From contig VGRY01000004.1 in the NCBI GenBank assembly GCA_016875195.1, positions 1 through 64,000 on the forward strand: DNA of 64,000 nt. Direction: 5' to 3'. A program made the translations under genes and the position numbers. Below, in pieces: positions 59,327-64,000 of the stretch. The notes under the pieces were generated by a model that was given only the letters and a program-made list of their open reading frames with translations, searched no databases and had not been told where the DNA came from. The stretch's first letter is position 1; each line of letters starts with the position of its first letter. Origin of the DNA: Deltaproteobacteria bacterium. GTDB taxonomy: Bacteria > Desulfobacterota > BSN033 > UBA1163.

Positions 59327-60376
59327 TTAAACCCACAGGGGCTTTTCCCAAAGGGAGAGAATCTTCCCAATTCCTTTTTCCTTTGCGGATTGATAAATAC
59401 GGTACGCCTCAAACAGGTCGCAGATAGACATTCCCAAGGGATTGAAAAATATCTTTTCCTCATCATTTTCACTTCCCGTCTTCCATCCGAGCAGAATCTC
59501 TGGCAAGGATGCATAAAGATCCTTTTCAGTAAACAATCCGGCACCGAAACACCTTCCCACCAAATTGTGCTGATTATCTTTCGCCTGTTCCCAGTCATCC
59601 ACTACAACCTTTTGAAAAGCTGCGATGACCTCTATTTCGCTGTCCAATCCGGAGATTTCGATATAAAGGCACCCCTTTTCGGGCCAGAAGCGTTTGATAT
59701 AGGAATGGTCCGAGACGGTTGCTGTAACGACGACGTCTCCTTTTTGAAAGACGGCCTGGGGACTCTTAACAACGATAACCCTTACGGATAAAGCTGATTC
59801 CATCTCTCTCGCAAACCTCCCTGCTTTTTCTCAATCGAGGTCATACACCTGTATTCGGTTCAAACGGGGCAGGACTATTTTCAGAGCCATCAACTGGGTC
59901 CTCCCCTGGCCCCCTGTTCCGATGAGACCGACGGTCTGACTGTCCTTTTTGGCCAAATACTTGGCCCCCACCCCAGACATAGCGCCGGTGCGCATGGCAC
60001 TAACGATCGTCCCGTCCATCACGCACAGCGGCACGCCCGATTCGTAATCGTTGAGGATGATCAACGCTGTTGCGCGGGGAATGCCAATATTTTTTGGATT
60101 CTCCGGAGCGCTGGATATCCACTTGACCCCCGCAAACCTTTTCTCCGATTCGATACAGGACGGCATGGCAATGACCCGCCTTCGTACATCCGCAGGCTTA
60201 TCCTTGTCCCACATGATCACCGTCTTGAGAGGGTTAAGCGTCTCCCCGTTTGCACAGGCGCGGAAAGCCGTTTCGACGGCTTCTATGGTCTTGCCCATTT
60301 CGAGGCCTCCTGCTTCAATCACCTCCTCCTGAGACAGGTACAGCAATTCAACGGACCCTTTTCTTAGCGGCGACAT
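59327..60376 (-). pseudogene. ornithine cyclodeaminase/mu-crystallin family gene interrupted by an in-frame TGA
   Basis: Read through one TGA (59833-59831), the frame encodes 349 codons of an ornithine cyclodeaminase-family protein. The first half (182 codons) has M-P-S-C, GIPRATALIIL, TGAMSGVGAKYLAKKD and the Rossmann GLIGTGGQG ending QVYDLD. The second half starts EKAGRFAREMES and has DVVVTAT...EISGLDSE. The stop falls right after QVYDLD, where homologues usually have a Pro or other variable residue. A CGA-to-TGA or similar change would explain it. The family makes proline or reduces imines of opine-like substrates, so the function would fit this neighbourhood. GGAGG lies upstream of the ATG. 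Confidence 0.7.
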
Positions 60377-60580
60377 TCAACCTCCGGCAAATTCAACGCT
60401 GACCGTTAAACCTGGATTATTTCCCCCCTTTTGTATCCTCCTCCGCTATGATTGAGGACCATTCGGAACGTAATCAATCATGTGTAGAGTGTCAACACGC
60501 ATGGACGTTAAAGGATGTGTTTTCTCCTTCTTCAAGGGAAGGGGACTTGGGGATTGAGACGGTAAGCTAAATTTGATAAA

Positions 60581-60601
60581 ATGACCGTTTTTTACAGTCA
60601 T
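60581..60601. promoter_or_regulatory. second, imperfect copy of the palindromic operator
   Basis: ATGACCG and CAGTCAT flank a 7-base spacer, the same design as the palindrome at 60705-60737 with one mismatch in the left arm. The centres of the two sites are 130 bases apart. It lies upstream of the divergent ornithine cyclodeaminase-like gene. Confidence 0.55.
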
Positions 60602-60683
60602 TCTTACGGATTAGTGAAATTATCAAGGTCGAACCTCCTCCCTTGGTATGTGCACCGGTTGTGTAAAAAGTTTTTAAAAGGTC

Positions 60684-60712
60684 TTGACACGTAACTTTTG
60701 GATTGATAATAT
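60684..60712 (+). promoter_or_regulatory. promoter of the small DNA-binding-like protein gene
   Basis: A perfect TTGACA (60684-60689), 17-base spacer and TAATAT (60707-60712). The -10 lies inside the left arm of the palindromic operator, so a bound protein would block polymerase. Confidence 0.7.
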
Positions 60713-60737
60713 GACTGTAATTTGCAGTCATATTATC
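60705..60737. promoter_or_regulatory. 13-bp-arm palindromic operator
   Basis: GATAATATGACTG (60705-60717) and CAGTCATATTATC (60725-60737) are perfect reverse complements around the 7-base spacer TAATTTG. It overlaps the -10 box and transcription start of the next gene, a classic repressor site. Confidence 0.75.
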
Positions 60738-60751
60738 AACGGAGAAATGAT

Positions 60752-61096
60752 ATGAAAGGGGAGAAAGAAGGTGAGAAAGATATCATTGTTTCGACCTCAC
60801 AATTCAAAGAGTTGCTTGAAATGCTGATCCGCAGACGCAAGGCTTCGGCAACTGCCAGGAGAGTAGGGAAACCGAGACAGACGGTGCGTGACCAGATCGC
60901 CTATAATTCAAGGACGATCAACCAGATGATTGAATTGGGAGAATACCTCAATTGTCAACTGGTATTTATTCTTCGCCCCAGAGACCAACTCCTGAGAGAA
61001 ATGGCTTCGGTTGCCGGATACAAACTGTGGGACCGTTACGGGTTTACTTTCTTAAAAACGGAATCATCTCTTACGAATCAATTCGAAAATGGGTAA
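60752..61096 (+). CDS. small protein of unknown family, candidate autoregulator
   Basis: The protein has 114 residues from an ATG with ACGGAG upstream; a TTG start 30 bases earlier would lie within the operator. The central RKASATARRVGKPRQTVRDQIAYNSRTINQMIELGEYL looks like a helix-turn-helix followed by a longer helix, and LNCQLVFILRP is a strand. I cannot assign a family. Its position directly behind a palindromic operator suggests it represses its own promoter, perhaps also acting on the second copy of the site upstream of the ornithine cyclodeaminase-like gene. Confidence 0.6.
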   Translation: MKGEKEGEKDIIVSTSQFKELLEMLIRRRKASATARRVGKPRQTVRDQIAYNSRTINQMIELGEYLNCQLVFILRPRDQLLREMASVAGYKLWDRYGFTFLKTESSLTNQFENG

Positions 61097-61141
61097 TGGG
61101 GGAGACAAAATGAATCCACCTAAGGAACTTCGGAGGAAGCG

Positions 61142-61930
61142 ATGATAATCATGGCCAATGGTATCAAGATCCATTATGAGATTTCCGGAAAGAAAGATAC
61201 ACCGGTGGTGATGTTGAGCCATTCTCTTGCATCCAGCCTTAAGATGTGGGAGCCTCAGATGGAGGCGTTAACATTACACTATCAGGTGCTTCGTTATGAT
61301 ACCCGTGGCCATGGCCTAACTGAGACAACTCCAGCCCCTTACTCACTTGAACTTCTTGGGAAGGATGCAATTGGTTTGCTTGATGCCCTGAATATTGAAA
61401 AGGTCCACTGGGCTGGCCTTTCCATGGGTGGAATGATCGGCCAATCCATTGCCTTAAATCACCCTCAACGCCTCTTGAGCCTTTCTCTTTGTGATACAGG
61501 CGCCGTCGTCCCCGCAGAGATGCAACCGATATGGGATGAGCGGATCGAAGGTGTTCAAAAGATCGGAATGAAGTCCCAACTTGAGACCACGATGGAGAGA
61601 TGGTTCACCCCGTCTTATCTCAAATTGGATCCTCCGATGTTTACCCTGATCAAGGAGGAGTTTTTAGCCACATCCCCAGGAGGTTATATCGGGTGTGCCT
61701 CTGGGATCCGGAGACTCAATTATCTGGAGAGCCTTCACAAGATCAATCTTCCGACGCTCATCATCGTGGGTGAGGACGATCCAGCAACACCTGTTTCTGC
61801 CTCCCAATCAATACATGAGCGGATCAGGGATTCCAAATTGGTTATCCTTCCCTCTGCGCGCCACCTCTCGAATGTGGAGCAAGCAGAGACGTTCAATCGC
61901 CACCTTCTGGGATTCTTGAGGAGCGTCTAA
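61142..61930 (+). CDS. alpha/beta hydrolase (3-oxoadipate enol-lactonase-like), copy 2
   Basis: The 262-residue protein is nearly the same as the hydrolase at 27108-27905, with the same nucleophile elbow GLSMGG, acid and His motifs. Residues about 81-242 are encoded by identical DNA in both; residues 20-80 and the last 20 residues differ moderately. The twin's function is equally unknown. It follows the small candidate regulator by 45 bases and may be co-transcribed with it and with the ferritin-like gene. Confidence 0.8.
   Translation: MIIMANGIKIHYEISGKKDTPVVMLSHSLASSLKMWEPQMEALTLHYQVLRYDTRGHGLTETTPAPYSLELLGKDAIGLLDALNIEKVHWAGLSMGGMIGQSIALNHPQRLLSLSLCDTGAVVPAEMQPIWDERIEGVQKIGMKSQLETTMERWFTPSYLKLDPPMFTLIKEEFLATSPGGYIGCASGIRRLNYLESLHKINLPTLIIVGEDDPATPVSASQSIHERIRDSKLVILPSARHLSNVEQAETFNRHLLGFLRSV
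61382..61869. repeat. 488-bp perfect repeat, copy 2
   Basis: Identical to 27348-27835, in the same orientation, 34,034 bases away. A 64-bp identical block at 61135-61198 matches 27101-27164 and includes the start of the gene and its ribosome-site region. Confidence 0.9.
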
Positions 61931-61964
61931 AAACCATCTCGTACTTATCGGGAAAGGAGTGACT

Positions 61965-62477
61965 ATGTCGATCTTCTTCAATGCAGACGAAATTTTTCAA
62001 ATGGGACTTCGAATTGAGGTCAATGGAAAGGAATTCTATGAGACCGTTGCAAAAAAGAGTTCGGATGGTTCCGTCAAGCAATTTTTTTCCGATCTGGCAA
62101 CATGGGAATCGGAACATATCCGTTTCTTTAACCGGTTGAGGGAAGGGTTGTCAGATTCAGCCAAACGGGGAAGCACATTCGATCCTGGCCAGGAACTTCT
62201 CCTCTACCTCCAGTCCACCGCTGATAGCCATGTGTTTTTAAAGAATCAGCATATCGATGAACTGGCTTCCCGATGTCAGACGGTCGTCGATGCTCTGGAC
62301 CTTGCCATGGCTTTTGAAAAAGATTCCGTGGTCTTCTACACCATGATGAAAAAAGTCACTCCGGAGGAGTTTGGAAAGAAAGAGATCGATGGACTGATCG
62401 ACGAAGAGCTCAAACATATCGCCATGCTCCACCAGAAGAAAAAGGAGTGGGAAAAGAGGGAAAAGACAATTCTGTGA
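61965..62477 (+). CDS. rubrerythrin-like ferritin-fold protein
   Basis: The 170-residue four-helix protein has two E-x-x-x-x-E-x-x-x/E-x-x-H iron-ligand patterns: R-I-E-V-N-G-K-E-F-Y-E near 15-25, W-E-S-E-H near 47, A-F-E-K-D-S near 123 and D-E-E-L-K-H near 148. It has no C-terminal rubredoxin domain. Such proteins bind a di-iron centre and detoxify peroxide or act on iron in anaerobes. ATG 61965 has GGAAAGGAG five bases upstream. Its 3' end overlaps the convergent transporter gene by 142 bases. Confidence 0.8.
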   Translation: MSIFFNADEIFQMGLRIEVNGKEFYETVAKKSSDGSVKQFFSDLATWESEHIRFFNRLREGLSDSAKRGSTFDPGQELLLYLQSTADSHVFLKNQHIDELASRCQTVVDALDLAMAFEKDSVVFYTMMKKVTPEEFGKKEIDGLIDEELKHIAMLHQKKKEWEKREKTIL

Positions 62478-63412
62478 GAAGCGCTGGAATCCACACGTTT
62501 GGGAATGATGGGTTCGAGCTCTTTTAACCGGCGGAGGGCGCCGTGAACACCGAGAAGGATAAGCGCCCCTCCCAGAATCTGTTGTATGAAGATCTTTTCT
62601 TCCATCCAGAGGTAATTCACCAGAATGCCCACCAAGGGGATGAAGTAGAGATAGATCATTGACTTCGTCACACCCAGTTTGTCGATCCCTCCATAATAGG
62701 AGACATGGCCGATGATTCCCGACATCAGGATGGCATATCCCAGAGCCCACCATGATTTTGCACTGACCTGGTTAAGGACGACAGGGGTTGCTAAAAGTGG
62801 AACAGCCAGCCAGAGCACCAGGGAACCGATGATCATGCAATAGCCCATCAGACGAAGCGGGGAATAGATCTTGAGAAGAGGTTTTGACCAGGCGGTAAAG
62901 AAGACGGCTGCAAAGAAGGCAGCGATCAAAGAGATCAGGTCGCCGGGTAGCGTATCGGGAGAGAACCGGAGACTCACCGAGGGTTTCAGAATGATCAGCA
63001 TCACCCCGACCAGGGAGAGCAACATATAGAAATACTGCTTCTTTCCAACGAATTCCTTCTCAACGAGATGAACATAGAGAGCGCCCCAGAGAGGCGTGGT
63101 TGAAAGGATGAGGACGGAGTTGGAGGCTGAAGTCAGATTCAGGCCGACCAACCAGAGGATTTGATAAACCCCGATTCCCAGACTTCCTACCCATGTTACT
63201 TTCCAGAGATCCTTCTTTTTGATCGCAATACTTTTTTCCCATTTCCAGGTGAGCAAGAGGACCAGAATGCCACAGAAGGTGAATCGGATGGCTCCAAAGA
63301 GGACCGGCGGTAAATCCACAAAGGCAGATTTGACGATTCCGTAATTGGCTCCCCAGGTCAATACAACAATAATGAGGAGGAGATGACCTACCTTTTGATA
63401 TTTATCTGACAT
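62336..63412 (-). CDS. EamA/DMT-family transporter
   Basis: The 358-residue protein has ten hydrophobic helices in two EamA repeats (about 8-140 and 155-295), the drug/metabolite transporter layout. The substrate is unknown. EamA proteins normally end near 300 residues; here about 50 extra residues (from KRVDSSASH) run antisense through the ferritin-like gene to a TAG at 62338-62336. That tail is probably the result of a lost original stop. No strong ribosome site precedes the ATG. Confidence 0.75.
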   Translation of the reverse strand: MSDKYQKVGHLLLIIVVLTWGANYGIVKSAFVDLPPVLFGAIRFTFCGILVLLLTWKWEKSIAIKKKDLWKVTWVGSLGIGVYQILWLVGLNLTSASNSVLILSTTPLWGALYVHLVEKEFVGKKQYFYMLLSLVGVMLIILKPSVSLRFSPDTLPGDLISLIAAFFAAVFFTAWSKPLLKIYSPLRLMGYCMIIGSLVLWLAVPLLATPVVLNQVSAKSWWALGYAILMSGIIGHVSYYGGIDKLGVTKSMIYLYFIPLVGILVNYLWMEEKIFIQQILGGALILLGVHGALRRLKELEPIIPKRVDSSASHRIVFSLFSHSFFFWWSMAICLSSSSISPSISFFPNSSGVTFFIMV

Positions 63413-63429
63413 TGGGGATGTACTCGATG

Positions 63430-63912
63430 TTAGGAAGCCAATTTCTTGCAGAGTTCTGCCACCCGCTTACCTAATTTGCGCCCATTCTCCGATGTTCTAT
63501 CATCCGGAGCGCCGACACAGGACACCCCGTAATGGCCAGTTGCTTCCATGGGATCTCCCAGGATCATCATTCCATAGATGAGCATGCACTGGATGATAGA
63601 GATCATGGTCGTCTCTTTTCCGCCCGAGAGATCTCCCGAGGTGGTAAAGACAGCTCCAACCTTATTCTCCATCTTTTTTCGTATTCCTACATATTCATCG
63701 AAGATCCGTTTCAAATCCCAGGCCATCCCCCCGAAATAGACCGGAGAGCCTGCGATGATCCCGGCGGCGTTTAAAAAATCGTCCTTGGTCACTTCTTGAG
63801 TGGATTTCAATTGGGCCTCAGTTCCGGAGACCGAATTGACTCCCTCTGCAATCTTTTCTGCCAGCTTACGGGTATTTCCACCTTTTGAATAGTAAAGAAT
63901 CAGGACATTCAT
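63430..63912 (-). CDS. flavodoxin-like NAD(P)H oxidoreductase
   Basis: The 160-residue FMN-binding flavodoxin fold has the phosphate loop YYSKGGNTRKLAEKIAEG near 8-25, AAGIIAGSPVYFGGMAWDLK near 50-69, and F-T-T-S-G-D-L-S-G-G near 88-97. It resembles WrbA-type or general flavodoxin-family reductases. Upstream GAGGAGG gives a strong start. It precedes the EamA transporter with a 17-base gap and is probably co-transcribed. Confidence 0.85.
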   Translation of the reverse strand: MNVLILYYSKGGNTRKLAEKIAEGVNSVSGTEAQLKSTQEVTKDDFLNAAGIIAGSPVYFGGMAWDLKRIFDEYVGIRKKMENKVGAVFTTSGDLSGGKETTMISIIQCMLIYGMMILGDPMEATGHYGVSCVGAPDDRTSENGRKLGKRVAELCKKLAS

Positions 63913-64000
63913 CTTTGTGCCTCCTCAATTTTTTTCACGAATAACACAGGATATACAGGTTTAGCAAGAAAAAGAGGGGTAAGAGTGTCTTAAAAACATT

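Noticed and set aside
59831-59833. In-frame UGA of the ornithine cyclodeaminase-like gene as a second selenocysteine
   Set aside because: The position is not a catalytic or cysteine residue in the family and I see no good SECIS-like hairpin in the following 40 bases; a nonsense mutation or sequencing error is simpler.
1-64000. CRISPR arrays and complete insertion sequences
   Set aside because: No regularly spaced identical repeats and no transposase gene with terminal repeats were found; only small palindromic repeats.

Overview
The window looks like chromosomal DNA of an anaerobic bacterium, most likely Desulfobacterota (Deltaproteobacteria) or a close relative. This is a judgement from gene content: a selenocysteine-type OsmC protein, a superoxide-reductase domain, a rubrerythrin-like ferritin, molybdenum hydroxylase subunits, a CoA-dependent metabolosome and a branched-chain amino-acid-type ABC importer. 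No rRNA, tRNA, CRISPR array or complete insertion sequence was seen.

Layout. 1-0.4 kb: start of a minus-strand gene leaving the window, plus palindromic repeats. 0.4-5.7 kb: an exported TPR/peptidase-MA protein and a DUF4175 membrane protein, divergent from a THEP1-type NTPase. 5.9-15.4 kb: an AT-richer accessory stretch with a toxin-antitoxin pair behind a near-consensus promoter, an orphan HigA-like antitoxin, an OsmC gene with UGA at the catalytic cysteine, an M28 peptidase, a structured intergenic region, a SagB-type reductase, a single-chain restriction-modification enzyme and DUF6883/DUF4926 remnants. 16.3-24 kb: a three-gene molybdenum hydroxylase operon whose FAD subunit has a complete GltD-like oxidoreductase inserted in it, then an acyl-CoA ligase and a metallo-beta-lactamase-fold hydrolase. 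24.3-30.5 kb: a degenerate HtrA-like protein, an exported superoxide-reductase domain, a Tat lipoprotein with an M23-like fold, an alpha/beta hydrolase, an APC permease and a universal stress protein. 30.6-38.7 kb (minus): a glutamine-synthetase-like ligase heading an envelope module of YCF48-like, RND/MMPL, DUF1302 and DUF1329 proteins.

39.1-54.4 kb is the most interesting part: an RpiR-type regulator and a bacterial microcompartment (BMC) operon. Shell genes are two BMC-H, one BMC-P, a PduT-like BMC-T and two closely related tandem-domain BMC-T genes. Cargo candidates are an opine-dehydrogenase-family protein and a CoA-acylating aldehyde dehydrogenase, both with N-terminal encapsulation-peptide-like helices, plus a PduS-like flavin/Fe-S protein and an EutJ-like ATPase. 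The same strand continues with a gamma-glutamyl hydrolase, three genes that together make an N-methylglutamate-synthase/GlxBCD-like enzyme, and an amidohydrolase. No recognised signature enzyme (ethanolamine lyase, diol dehydratase, glycyl radical enzyme, aldolase) and no PduL/Pta is present. My working hypothesis is an amine metabolosome: the amine is captured on glutamate, the N-alkyl amino acid is opened by the opine-type dehydrogenase to an aldehyde, and the aldehyde dehydrogenase makes acyl-CoA.

54.5-59.3 kb is a complete Liv-type ABC importer that may feed the pathway. 59.3-61.1 kb has an ornithine cyclodeaminase-like gene broken by an in-frame UGA, and a small DNA-binding-like protein behind a promoter with a 13-bp-arm palindromic operator. 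At 61.1 kb lies a second copy of the 27.1 kb hydrolase gene, identical to it over 488 bp. The window ends with a ferritin-like protein, an EamA transporter and a flavodoxin-like reductase.
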